From assembly GCA_000385875.2 (NCBI GenBank), contig KK365136.1, positions 141,428 through 185,196 of the forward strand: 43,769 bases of DNA, read 5' to 3'. This document shows positions 30,383 through 41,400 of the stretch, piece after piece. The position numbers were made by a program, and so were the translations under genes. Every line of letters begins with the position of its first letter. Within the stretch, counting starts at the first letter, position 1. This stretch comes from Anncaliia algerae PRA339 (taxonomy: Eukaryota; Microsporidia; Tubulinosematidae). The notes under the pieces are model-generated. The model made no database searches. It had not been told where the DNA came from and was given only the letters and a program-made list of their open reading frames with translations.

Positions 30383-31990
30383 ATGATTTTTTTCATGAGT
30401 TATTTTATGAAGATTTTAGTTGTTTACCTATTGTTGATTGACTCAAGTTTGTGCACGATATTAAGTACTTCAGATAGTAACAATGGCATTTTAGAGATGA
30501 GTATTAGTGAAAAGACAGCTTGCTTAAGGGAAATGAAGAAAAATATCAAAAGGGTTTACTTTGATCTCAAAGAATTATTAGAAAGTGGGAGTAGATTTGC
30601 TTTGGACGAAGAATCAAATAAAGATATTAGGAAATTTTTTTGTAAATTACAATCTGATTATTACTTTAATAGTTTCAATATTTCAAGGAAGTATGATTGT
30701 GAGCTGGAAAAATTAGCAAAGTATTTTAAAACTCCAGCTATATCCTCTGATGTAGTAGACAAGGCTTTTAGAGTTTTTAATAATATCAAATTTTGTAAAG
30801 CTGGCTCAATTTTACAATTATGCTTTAAATCACTGCTAATTGAACACAACAAATTACACGAGGAAAAACTTCCAAATTTGTCAAGAGATATATTAGCATT
30901 ACATGATAAACTATTTTTTTACAGGGAAAAAACATTTATCAAGATGGATTTTTCGTCTTTGTTTGATATGATTAGCAATCTTAGAGTATCATATTACATT
31001 TACAAGAAGGGAATAAAAGACTTTTATCAGCTTTGTATGTCTTTTACAGTTAAATTTGAATCTTTTTATAAACTATGGTCTAAGTTAGATAATGACCAAA
31101 AGTTTGAATTTATCAAAGACCCTAAAAATCAAGAACCTGGCGAATCCGATGTTTTGTATATTTTAGAATTAGCTGAGGATCAGAAAAATAATCTACAGCT
31201 TTTATACGGAAAAATGAATAGTTTTTTGAAAGAAAAAAAATATAAAGGAGCAGAAGAAGACCCAAAGAAATTTTTGAAGGACCTAATAAATTTTGCGTAT
31301 GATTATGAAATATTTAGGGTTAAAGTAAATGGATTGTACCAATATATGCTAAATCACGAAGATGGTTTCAAGCAACCACAGTTTTCCATGCCAAATTCAT
31401 ATATAAATTCCAGCCTTGAAAGTGTAAGAGACATAATTTTGGATTTAAAATCTAAATTTCTGAATAATGAGACGCTAATAGTGATTTATAAAAGGATTTG
31501 CAGGAAAATTCTACTCTTAACTCACGACCGTCCGAAAATTTTAGAAGATTTTTTGAAAAGAAAATATGCAGATACTGCTAAAATAGGAGAAATAAACAAT
31601 CATAAATTAGCAAATTTGATTGTTTCTAAGTTTAGTTTAACACAAGATGGAATTAAATTGCTACTGGATCGCTCATCTGATCATACAAAGCTATTCAAAG
31701 GAATATCAAATGAAAAAGCAGGACTTTTTATTATTTTACGTTATTTTCTTACCTTTGATGTATATGCTCAATTTCTTGCGATGAAAAGTTTGAAATTTAG
31801 ACTAAAGGAAGATTTCCAGAGATTAAAAGAGGAATTAGGAGATGAAGAAGTGGATAATAAATATCATTCATTAAACGATTTATTTGAAAGATTGGAGATT
31901 ATTCTGTATGCTGATAGACTGAGCATATTCGTTCCCGTTCCTTATTGTGAGTGTTGTATGAAACATCCTGAAGATTATGTACTGTGTTAA
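30383..31990 (+). CDS. Secreted helical protein of the local gene family, divergent member D
   Basis: A 535-residue secreted protein, distantly related to members A-C and the only one on the plus strand; function unknown. Three in-frame Mets occur at 30383, 30395 and 30407. Starting at 30407 gives the cleanest signal peptide (MKILVVYLLLIDSSLC), so that may be the true start. Family traces include FFCKLQSDYYFNSFNISRKY (residues 85-104), aligning with the F..KLL....NG.INF.EY block, and FIKMDFSSLF (about 185-194), aligning with the R.WD..SF.LF block. ETLIVIYKRIC, with a following F-rich helix and a LRYFLTFDVYA segment, matches the CLSL.S.D.S region. It ends in its own cysteine-rich tail, YCECCMKHPEDYVLC, absent from the others, which could form disulfides or bind a metal. 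Confidence 0.85.
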   Translation: MIFFMSYFMKILVVYLLLIDSSLCTILSTSDSNNGILEMSISEKTACLREMKKNIKRVYFDLKELLESGSRFALDEESNKDIRKFFCKLQSDYYFNSFNISRKYDCELEKLAKYFKTPAISSDVVDKAFRVFNNIKFCKAGSILQLCFKSLLIEHNKLHEEKLPNLSRDILALHDKLFFYREKTFIKMDFSSLFDMISNLRVSYYIYKKGIKDFYQLCMSFTVKFESFYKLWSKLDNDQKFEFIKDPKNQEPGESDVLYILELAEDQKNNLQLLYGKMNSFLKEKKYKGAEEDPKKFLKDLINFAYDYEIFRVKVNGLYQYMLNHEDGFKQPQFSMPNSYINSSLESVRDIILDLKSKFLNNETLIVIYKRICRKILLLTHDRPKILEDFLKRKYADTAKIGEINNHKLANLIVSKFSLTQDGIKLLLDRSSDHTKLFKGISNEKAGLFIILRYFLTFDVYAQFLAMKSLKFRLKEDFQRLKEELGDEEVDNKYHSLNDLFERLEIILYADRLSIFVPVPYCECCMKHPEDYVLC

Positions 31991-32191
31991 TCTCAGAATA
32001 ATTAAAAGTAGTTATGTTTAATTCTAAAAGAATATTAAATTTGTGTTTTTAAGTTTCAAAATTTGTTAGAAAATATTTAAAAATTATTTAAGTATTTTGG
32101 ATAATATTTTAAAATGCAGGTAATTTTTGATATTACAAAAATTAAAAAAAAATTTATCCTTAAAAACTTAATGTTAAAAATTAAAATAATA

Positions 32192-32700
32192 TTATTTAAA
32201 TAAGTAATTAAATAAATCTTTATAACTAGCACTTTCCTTGCTTCTTTTAAGCATAAATCTTATTAAATAGAAAGGCATAAATATCTTAGTTCGATATCTC
32301 TGAGGTACGTATATTTTTATACCATTCCACGTTCCCTCAATATTATTTGTATGAGTTCCGGTACTGGGTTAACAAATGAGAGACTATGATTCACTGCAAA
32401 ATTTCTATGAAAATATTCTACTACTTGTGCATATCCTCTCTAACAATCACTAAAAATAATAGAATCTTTTTTAATGTACTTTTTCATTAAAAATAACAGT
32501 GTATCTGCTGATCGATTTTCCACAACAATAAAAACAGCTTTCCTCTCAACTGTGCGNNNNNNNNNNNNNNNNNNNNNNNNNNNNNNNNNNNNNNNNNNNN
32601 NNNNNNNNNNNNNNNNNNNNNNNNNNNNNNNNNNNNNNNNNNNNNNNNNNNNNNNNATTTTATACATTTAATAATTAACTTTGTTTCTAGTTCAACCAAG
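32192..32700 (-). pseudogene. IS1595-like transposase relic around the gap
   Basis: After the gap the minus strand reads VERKAVFIVVENRSADTLLF, then KKYIKKDSIIFSDC (second catalytic Asp), a TAG where the family has Trp, then RGYAQVVEYF, FAVNHSLSFVNP, a frameshift, THTNNIEGTWNGIKIYVPQR (third acidic residue), then YRTKIF and a C-terminal helix closing at TAA 32192-32194. The first catalytic Asp would fall in or beyond the 100 N. One nonsense codon and one frameshift make it a pseudogene. Apart from the third acidic block, it is most like the relic at 16501. Confidence 0.78.
32557..32656. other. Assembly gap (100 N) inside an IS1595-like element
   Basis: Exactly 100 unknown bases, again inside a transposon, as with the gap at 18692. 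The real length is probably not 100. Confidence 0.95.
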
Positions 32701-32782
32701 TAGATCTTTCTTCTTCATTCCTATATCGCATTTTTAAAGGTAATTTCTTTTAAATTTTTGGTAATATCAAAAATTGCCTGCA

Positions 32783-33591
32783 ATTTTATTCTTCCGCCGA
32801 ATATTATTTTATATCAATAGTATATTTGAATCGTTTAAAATTTATTTTCTCTTAAATACATGTTTTAAATTACGTATTGGCGTAAATAACACTTGGTTAA
32901 TAGTAAAGAAAGAATAATTTAAGCAGATTAGATTTTTTATGTAAATTAGCTATAAGCAATCTTAGCTGAATTATTTTATTTATAAAGTGATTCAAATACA
33001 TTTAAAAACTATAAATCGCCAAACAATGTATCTAAACGTTTTTTAATGCAAAAATGGCCTAATTAAGAAAAATATTTTTAAAGTTTTAATTTCTCCTTGG
33101 GGATTTACAATAAATTCTTAAACAAATATATAAAATTAGTTCTTAAGAATCCTATACCTTTAAAAATTATTTAAATTTCGACAAGCAAATAAATCTTAGC
33201 AAGTGATTATACATAGAACATTGATTCTAGAGTTAAAATTAGCAATGAATATTCAATATTTAAGAATCATAAAAATGTATCTCTATGTACGATTTTAAAG
33301 ATAGAATTCATTGATAATGATATAGAAACAGAATAAATTTTGTATTTTTAATTCATATTTATATAAAGAATGTTTAAAATATTGGCGTTTTCAGTATCGC
33401 TATTGTTGTTTTTCAGTTATAAATCAATAAATTCTTTAAATAAGAAGCTTAAAGTGAATATTTATTGATAATAGAAGCATAAAAAATTATTTTTTACTTG
33501 ATATTCATTTGTTAATTTTCTAAATGATCAGAATTTTGCTAGTAACTCAGATAAATTCTTCATAAGAAAATAAAGATATTAAATATTTAAA
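32783..33591. other. AT-rich spacer, no gene seen
   Basis: About 800 bases with no credible reading frame, repeat or RNA gene. Confidence 0.5.
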
Positions 33592-34824
33592 TTATTTAAT
33601 TAATGATCCTGTTTGTTCAACCTTTGCATGAAAACCATTCTCAAGAAGAATCCTTTCAGCCATTGCATAATTTCCACTTTCTTTGTAAAAAAAGGCCCTA
33701 AAAATCTCCTCTTTCTTCCTGCATGATTTAAGTAACATTTCGTTTTCAAAAGCTAAGAAGCAATCAATAAAATGTTCAAAAAACTTTTGATCCTTTAATT
33801 TGCTAGGTATAATTGCACACAAAGCAAACATTATTTCTTCAACTTCTTCAGATTTTTCATGATTAAACAAGTCTTGGTAGATTTCAAACGAAAGAAGGTA
33901 TTCATTATGATCAAAGCATTTTCTAGCAAGTTCATGTAAACCTAGTTTTATTATTTGCTCTTCAATTTTAAAATCTGATTTATTTTCCTTATAAAATTGT
34001 ATAGCCTCTTCTAATTTATCATTCTTTACAAAATACATCAACTTATAATCAAATATATCCGTAAATAAGTATTCATTTTTTATCAAATACTTGTATTCAA
34101 GCATCTTTCTTTTTACTGTTTCTTCATCTAAGCATCTTAAGATGCTTGCCAATTCATTTATAAGTTCCTCTTCTTTGTAATTAATTAGAAAATTAAAATA
34201 TAAAGTAAATTGACTAATAAATAGCTTTTTAAGATCTATTTCATTAAAAAGCACAGTTTCCTCAACATCATAAATATTTTTAATTTCTTTAAAGCAAGCA
34301 ATCAAGTCATTCAAATACCTATTTTGTAAAAAAACCAAAACCTTTGTCAAAAGTATTTTAAACTTCTCTGCTGGATTATGCGCCTGAAGTTCTTCTAACT
34401 TAATTATTTTAGTTTTACAATCTTTTAAATTAATAATATCAATAATTCTCTCTTGTAACGAAAATTGTTTCTTTTCTTTTTTAAAATCAATTACAATTGT
34501 CTCTGTCATTTTTTCATAAATATCTTTTGCTTTTTCCTTTATAGATTTTGAAACCTTTTTCGCACTGTCTATGGAAGTAAAAAACTTGACCAGAAACGGT
34601 GGATTGTTCTTCAGTAATTTCATGTTCTTTTGTATAGTTCTCAAAGCCTTGTCTATATTTTTGTTGGAAGGATTTTCCTGTGCCTCCAGTAGCTCTAATT
34701 TAAGTGCGGACAATTTACTGTCTTTTTTAGAGATTTTTTCTTCTTCAGAAGAACTTTCCAATAATTTGTTTGTTCTTTTTTCTTCTTTTGTGTCTTCCTC
34801 AGTTTGAGAAAAAAAATGTGACAT
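33592..34824 (-). CDS. Possible eIF3 subunit c (Nip1-like) N-terminal region
   Basis: A 410-residue protein that starts MSHFF followed by an acidic/Ser stretch (SQTEEDTKEE, LLESSSEEE). This resembles the eIF1/eIF5-binding N-terminus of eIF3c, which normally begins MSRFF and an acidic Ser-rich run. Residues 37-160 are helical (LSALKLELLEAQENPSNKNI, then PPFLVKFFTSIDSAKKV), and NPAEKFKILLTKVL could fit the helical part of eIF3c. The last 150 residues are TPR-like helical pairs (KLEEAIQFYKENK, LARKCFDHNEYLLSFEIYQDL, AFFYKESGNYAMAERILLEN). eIF3c is usually 800-900 residues and ends in a PCI domain; no PCI domain follows here. So this is either a strongly reduced subunit or a different TPR-like protein with a similar start. 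Cytoplasmic translation initiation is the inferred role if correct. Confidence 0.4.
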   Translation of the reverse strand: MSHFFSQTEEDTKEEKRTNKLLESSSEEEKISKKDSKLSALKLELLEAQENPSNKNIDKALRTIQKNMKLLKNNPPFLVKFFTSIDSAKKVSKSIKEKAKDIYEKMTETIVIDFKKEKKQFSLQERIIDIINLKDCKTKIIKLEELQAHNPAEKFKILLTKVLVFLQNRYLNDLIACFKEIKNIYDVEETVLFNEIDLKKLFISQFTLYFNFLINYKEEELINELASILRCLDEETVKRKMLEYKYLIKNEYLFTDIFDYKLMYFVKNDKLEEAIQFYKENKSDFKIEEQIIKLGLHELARKCFDHNEYLLSFEIYQDLFNHEKSEEVEEIMFALCAIIPSKLKDQKFFEHFIDCFLAFENEMLLKSCRKKEEIFRAFFYKESGNYAMAERILLENGFHAKVEQTGSLIK

Positions 34825-35269
34825 ATGGATTTAAATTAATAAATTAAATAAATGTTTTAAAAAATTTATTTTTATTTTTTAAAAATATAAAGTATTTATT
34901 TTATAAATATAAAAATAAATTGGATTCTACATAATAATAAATATTAATGAATTTAAAATATATTTAATTTGAGAGCAACTACAATGAATAAGTGAATATG
35001 AGAATAATTTATAGTTTTTTAAGAAATGTCTATTTTATACGGCTTCTCCTAAACATTATAACTAAAAAATGTCTAATGATTATTGTGTAAAAAGTTTTCT
35101 CAATGAAATCGTTTGAAAGTAAAATCTAATTACGTGTTAATTTTTTATAAAATATGATTCAATATATTAGAATAAATTTAGATGAAACAAATTGAATTGA
35201 TACTATTGTGATGATCTAGTAGATTACTGATGGAACATACTGTTGAATAATGATCTATTTATGTTACTT
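34825..35269. other. AT-rich upstream region
   Basis: Promoter side of the gene at 33592. Only A/T-rich sequence with TTTATTTAATTTATT-like runs near the start; no other feature. Confidence 0.45.
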
Positions 35270-35512
35270 CTAAGCTGCTGAGGCTTTTCTTGCCTCCTGC
35301 TTTCTCTTCTTGGTGACATTATCTACTAAAAAAATATTCCTAAATGACATATTTTTTGATTGTTCATCTAGTTTGATATTTAATTTTCCTGTGCTTTCCT
35401 TAATTAGTCTTGGTGGACTTATTCAATCAATTATAATCAAAGTAAAGCCCTTTAATGTTGATTTAAGCTCTTTGCTTTGATAAGGAATAATTACGTTTAA
35501 GTTATTAGAAAT
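35270..35512 (-). pseudogene. Short decayed reading frame, unknown protein C-terminus
   Basis: On the minus strand a frame opens after TAA near 35513 and reads NNLNVIIPYQSKELKSTLKG, then FTLIIID. A TGA follows, then ISPPRLIKESTGKLNIKLDE, QSKNMSFRNIFLVDN and VTKKRKQEARKASAA to a TAG at 35270-35272. The local base composition (35270-35410) is clearly less AT-rich than the flanks and the translation looks like real protein, with a basic C-terminus. The TGA sits where a Trp codon would be one base away (TGG). No Met start of useful length exists, so it is a remnant of a gene, or its 3' part after a small insertion or an unseen splice. I do not recognise the family. Confidence 0.45.
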
Positions 35513-37917
35513 TTATTTTCTTTTCTAAAAAAATCTGTTTATTATTGCAAAAATGATAAAATCATAGTAAAATTAGTAATTATAGAACAGTTTTATAAAC
35601 TTAAAAAGGTTTAAATTAAAAAATTTTTTGAAAAAACACAACAGAGTAGAAAATATTAGGCTTTTAGAAAATAAGAACTGAATCTTTATAAAAATAGACA
35701 CTAATATATTTATGATTACCTAAAAAAATGGACGTCTATCGTATATTGAAAAAAAAAGAAATTATTTTTGATATTTTCGTCCCTATAAATCTTTATATTC
35801 GAGTGCTAAATTTTTATGTTGGAAAGACTATACAAATAACTCTTAATCCTATGGTTTTTTTAAAAGCTATAAATTTAGGAAGGAAAATAAGAATACTGTC
35901 TTTCCTATGCAAGTACCTTCCAGTTGATCTTTAAAAACTCTCCTTTTCATCTTTTCCTTCTTTTTAAAAGATAATAAAAGGGAATGAAGAACGAAACTAT
36001 ATTATCAATCATTGCAAAATAAATCATTTTTTTAGTTAAAGCATTCTCTGATCAATTTTTTAAATAATATTTCTAAACAATAATCAATATCTAACAATAA
36101 AGATCTTAAATACATAAATCGTTTGTTATATTTATTAAGTCTCAGAAATACTATCCAGAAGAAAAGGAATTAATATAATATTAAAATGAAATATGATATT
36201 TGATTTTACTTTTAATTTTTTATTATATTTTCCTATCAATTTTATTACCTCTTACCAGAATTATCTCAAATGACACATTGAGTCTTTTACAAAATATAGT
36301 GATTACTTTTATAAATATCGTAAAATTTGCAAAATATTTTTGAATATTTAAATATGGGCAAAATAAATATTGTTCTGATTAATCGGAATAAATATAATAG
36401 CAACATTGATAAAAAATTATTTCAATTTATTTATCTGAAGTCTCTTTCAATTTATTTTATGTTAATTGTCTGTTTCTTTAATATGAAACCATGTATGAAG
36501 AATAAATTAGTGATTATATCTGGTTTCTCTTTAGTATGAGTCCTGGTTTTAATCTTGTTAAATTTTAAAGAAATATAAATAAGGTAGAAAAAATATAACT
36601 TAAACACAAAATTCAAGCTGATGTTATAGAATTTAAGATTCTTTTTTGCCTAAAATAAATTTCAAAAATATCAATTCACTATGTATTTTTTCATGTGACA
36701 TTATTAAAATACTTATTGTGATTACAGATCCATTTTCTATAAAAATTATATTTTAAAGTTTCATTTTAAGATGAAACAAATGAATATTATACAAACCTAT
36801 AAGCAAAATTTATCGACCTAAATGATAATTTATAACATGCAACCATTTTTATCTTCATATAGCGATACTATTTTCACGACAAAGGACAAATTATAGTTGG
36901 AACCATATTTTTCCGCCAAAAATTTCGAAGCTAAACAATTAGATTAAACGTACTTAAACCAATAATACTAAACCAACTTCATAATATCTATTTAGCTCGT
37001 AATCTATATGCCATTTTTTTCTTGCTAAGAGTAACATTATATTTCTCATTTGATAGCTTAAGCTGAAAGTAATTTCTGAATTCATAATATAAAGTTAAAA
37101 AATATCTAACAACTTTCCATTTCTCATAAATGTAATACACAAAAAGTAGGTTGTAAAAATATTGGCAGATACCAATCATTTACTTAATAGAATTTTTTAT
37201 AATAAAAAACCTCCTAAATGTTGTTTTGAATTACACTAATGACATTCGTTGGATTTTCCACCTAACGAAAATTTATCTTTGATACAAACATAAAAAAAGA
37301 TCTCTTTTTTGGGATTAATTAATATTTTTAAATTTGAAAACATTATAAAGGATCCATTTAGATATTTAATCATGTTTTAATTAATAATGTATATAAAGAT
37401 TTGAACCGTAGATAACGTCCTTAGACTTTCATAAAATATTTCCATTACAATAATTTTCACTTTAATACAATGTATATTTCACCAAAAAATATATAACCTC
37501 ATCTAATTTTGCTTCGATTACCTTTTTATGAGTTGATTGTTTTTGATATACTAATAAAAAATATAAATTTTCCACAGAAGATTTATTTATTTTGTTTAAT
37601 TTCTTTGTTTCAATTGTGTTGATATGCAAGTAACTTATTATTTTTACTTAAGCTAATGTTATAATTTTTGATGTATTAAATAAAAGTTCTTCCTCTTAAC
37701 TAGCTTGAAGAATCTATTAAATGCTTAATCAATATATTTTAACAAAAGAGTTTTTCATAAATCATAATTTAAAAAATACTTAAATATTTAAATTTAAGCT
37801 TAGTTCTGGTATTCTACTTATCAAAATAAACTAATGAGATTTAATATAATATTTTATGATAATAGGAACTTTTTATGTTGTAAATTTTAAAAATGAGTTT
37901 ATATTATTATTTATTCC
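35513..37917. other. 2.4 kb AT-rich spacer, no gene seen
   Basis: Small frames at 35728-35934, 36327-36539 and 36988-37179 have A/T-driven composition (Ile, Asn, Lys, Phe, Tyr) and no motif, so I do not call them genes. No RNA gene or repeat is seen. Confidence 0.5.
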
Positions 37918-38493
37918 CTAAGATTTTTTATTTGAATATATCAAATTTAAGAATCTTTTTTTAAGAACTTCATAACTTTCCAAATTAATTAATTTCCTTC
38001 TTTTGAATTGTAGATTTCCATTTAATATTCTCATTTTTTGAAGAAAATCCTCCTTATATATTTCAGATACACTTTCTTCAATTCTAAAGTTTATTTTTTG
38101 TGAGAACAATTTATGAAATAAAGATACTTCTTCCTTATCATAAAAGCTTATTTGAAATTTTTTATTATTTACTCTACAAGCAAATGATCTACCCTTGGCC
38201 ATCCATTTCATTTTGTCTCTAAAAGACAAAGATTCCAGGAGATAATATTTAATATCATTGAGTGAGTGTATTTGTAACCTAATTTCCAATTTATCTGTTA
38301 TGCATATTTCCAAAGTTTTATTTGTTTGAGAATATAAATGTAGCCATCGTTCTTGTTTGACCCTTTCTCCTTCTATTTCTGAATGAAGTATTGTTTGCGA
38401 AAGTGTGTTAAGGTCTAAGCCATCCTTTGTTAATAAGTCATCATCATTTGTACACACTTTAGAATATTTGAATATATTCCAAGTATATTTCAT
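37918..38493 (-). CDS. Unknown protein, possible Rec114-like
   Basis: A 191-residue basic protein without signal peptide or membrane segment. The first 130 residues alternate short beta strands and end in a helix (WLHLYSQTNKTLEICI, LEIRLQIHSL, then MKWMAKGRSFACRV, KKFQISFYDKEEVSLFHKLF), which would suit a pleckstrin-homology-like fold. The W..KG.S.A.RV...KFQI.F order and a helical basic C-terminus (FKRRKLINLESYEVLKKRFL) recall Rec114. Rec114 has an N-terminal PH-like domain and a C-terminal helix that binds Mei4, and it activates Spo11 breaks in meiosis. Rec114 is highly divergent, so this is a weak structural guess. A decapping Dcp1-type or other PH-like protein is equally open. The frame is clean and its composition is clearly more complex than the flanks, so the gene itself is likely real. 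Confidence 0.7.
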   Translation of the reverse strand: MKYTWNIFKYSKVCTNDDDLLTKDGLDLNTLSQTILHSEIEGERVKQERWLHLYSQTNKTLEICITDKLEIRLQIHSLNDIKYYLLESLSFRDKMKWMAKGRSFACRVNNKKFQISFYDKEEVSLFHKLFSQKINFRIEESVSEIYKEDFLQKMRILNGNLQFKRRKLINLESYEVLKKRFLNLIYSNKKS

Positions 38494-41400
38494 GCATAAT
38501 ATAGAAAGAAAAGCATTAAATCAAAAACATCCAATAATGCAATCTAGTTTTATTAAAATGTAAATGATGAAAAACTATTATATACTGCCAGAAAAGGAAC
38601 ATATATTTAAATATTCTAGCAAAATAACTAAGTTTAACATATTTTAAGCATTCAAAATTATCTTACACTTAAGGATAAAACTTTATAATTCAAAGGAAAT
38701 TATAAAATTCGTATCACTATATTCTATTTTATCTATGTTGCTTAAAATTAATAAAATGCCCATTGCCTTTTTTTATTAAAATCTTAGAAATACCTTGAAA
38801 AAAACTTAAATATGCATTTGTTTCAATCACATTTTTAATGATTATTAAACTTTAAAGACACTTGATAATTATTTCTTTCAGCCATAAAACATAAAAAAAT
38901 ATTTAATTTCTTTTTAAATAATATTTTTTTAAATTTCTAGATTAACATTTAGTGTTGTTATAATTGGCATATTTAGGAAGATAATGTATTTTAAATTGCT
39001 TTTTAAAACTAACAAATAAAATTATATATCCTTTCTTTACTTTACAGTGATTCTTAATACATCTAATTCAATCTTTATCTTGTGCTATAATTTAAGTATA
39101 CGTAGAAATATATTTTTACAATATATTCGTTAGAAGTTAATAAATCCATCAAGATTTAAGACTAAATCTGAATGTTATTTATAAAACCTTTAAACTCACC
39201 ACAATAAAAATATATGAGAATTCTTGCCCTTTCATTTAAAATACATGACAACTTTTCAATAGAAATATGATTTTTTTAGGCTATAAAATATAAAGATTTA
39301 TATGACTCATACATATAATAGTTTTTAGGAAATGCTATTTATTGACAAAGGCATTTGTTTATGTCGATCTACTTAATCCCACAAATATATATAGTTTTTG
39401 TAAATAATAAAGAAATCATTACATTTTAGATCTATTTTATACTTTATAACATTTTTTTCATAATTTGCTTGTCCGCAAAACTAAAAAGGAATAGTGTAAA
39501 TTAGAAAATTAAAAAATGTTATATTTATTCGTTCAAAGTAAGATACAGTGCTAAAATTAATATTCTATGACAAAAGTAATATTCTTAAAAATGTATCACT
39601 TTATCATGTCAAAATTACTTTGCATATAAAATATGAAAACGGCTTAATAGAAGTATAAAATCATCGTACATAGAATATTTCTTGTAGTGAATGTAAAGAA
39701 TATTTTTTTAAAAAATTTATGATAAATTCTTAAAAAAGTAATCTATTGTAAGATTAAACTTCAAAATATATAACTTTTGATTCTTATAATATTTACCACC
39801 TAAAATGTAATATTTCTAATTAAAAACAATCTTTATGCTTGATTATAAAATCGAGTGTATTTTCCAATTTATCCTAACGATAAATTATCAATGAACGATT
39901 GCTGTTAGTATTTTTAGAAATACATAATATTTATTTGCATTTCTATTTTTGAGGACGATTCAACATTTTATGTCCGAATTTACTTATAGGATTATAAAAA
40001 TCACATTTCAACCAATATTTCTCCATTTTTCCTATTAATCGATTAAAGTTCTATAATAATTGAATCTGATAATTTTAAACCATATAGCCAGGTGTTAATA
40101 TGCTAAACCTGATTATTAATATTTTGTTTGCTTTTGTTTCCCAATAGAAGACTAAATCTATATCGGAACGATATATTGTAGCTAGAATAATTTTTAAAAA
40201 ATATTGCTTGATGTGATAAAAAATTTTATATATTCAATGTTAACTGAAAAACACTCCATATTTTTATACTTCAGGTTCTATAAAGTAAAGCTTTATAATC
40301 TTAAACTACAATGTTAACAAGGTTGATAAAATGAATTTATCAGTTCTCCAGGAGGTTAAAGTTCAAAATCTATTTATTGAAATTCAGCCGTATATTGTAC
40401 ATTTGTATGAAATTCCTGATCATCATCAAAAATTTCACTCCCTGTTGCAAAGTTTTAAGTTGGACAGGAATTTTTTCTGTATAATATAATAAAATGCCTA
40501 ATGTGTTGTTCTGAAACTATACTTGTTGGCTTTAATTTTGTCGAATGTAAAAACGATCAATTTGTTCTTATTTTCTGTGATATAATTTTGATATTACCAA
40601 TAGAAATTATTTAATTTTTTTTAAAACTATGTATTTTTAATGATGTACAAAATTCATTTACATATAATATTAAAAGGGAACTTTGATTATAGCTAGTTAT
40701 TTAAAGAATATCGATATGTTAAATTCATATTGATTGAAATTTTGGACAACTAAAAAATTAAATATAAATTCTGAAAATAAAAAAAATTTTTTAAAAAAAG
40801 TAATAAATATTGCTCTAATTATAACAAAGCCTATAAATGCACAAAAAAAAATTCTATATTGAATATAGTGCAAATAAAAAAGAAAAATCTATTAAATATC
40901 GTTTTTTATAATCTAAATTAGATGTTCAGCATAGCAAAATTTAAGTTCTATATTAAATACTTTAATTTTGAATATTTTAGATTTTATAATCATACGTCTG
41001 TTTCCAATAATTTGAAAAGTGCTTTGATATTGGGATAGCAATGTTATTTAAATAATTATCAGATTGTGCGGTAATTTTAATTCGTTATATAATAATTCAT
41101 ATAAAGACCTCATTAATCAGATAAAAAGTTCTTTAACAATAAATATTTTCTTCAACAATCAAGAACTTTGCTTTTTAAAACATGAGTGATATTTTTCGCA
41201 AACATTTTTTGGTAACCTTGAATATTCAATCTAAAAATCCTTTTAATTATAAAGCACACAATGATAATTCTTTTCGCCAAAAATATATACAATGACTTCT
41301 GCCACCATGTTTTATATACCAGTTGTTTTTCTTTGAATAAGAAAATTCTTTATTCGATTGGTTATATAGTTTTGAAAACTGTTTATTCAATGTTTAAAGC

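Larger units (their letters stand above)
32115..32782 (-). mobile_element. Dead IS1595-like transposon with a sequence gap
   Basis: Inverted repeats of about 50 bases mark the ends. The left arm (from 32115) reads TGCAGGTAATTTTTGATATT, then AC and an A-rich stretch. The right arm (to 32782) reads TGCAGGCAATTTTTGATATT on the opposite strand, then ACC. They agree over most of their length with small indels. The present length is about 0.67 kb including 100 N, so the true length is unknown. ATTTTA-like sequence occurs on both outer sides, but I would not call it a duplication. Confidence 0.75.

Noticed and set aside
35270-35512. Reading TGA as Trp (altered genetic code)
   Set aside because: Only one such case, in a frame without a start. 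The well-supported genes need no recoding.
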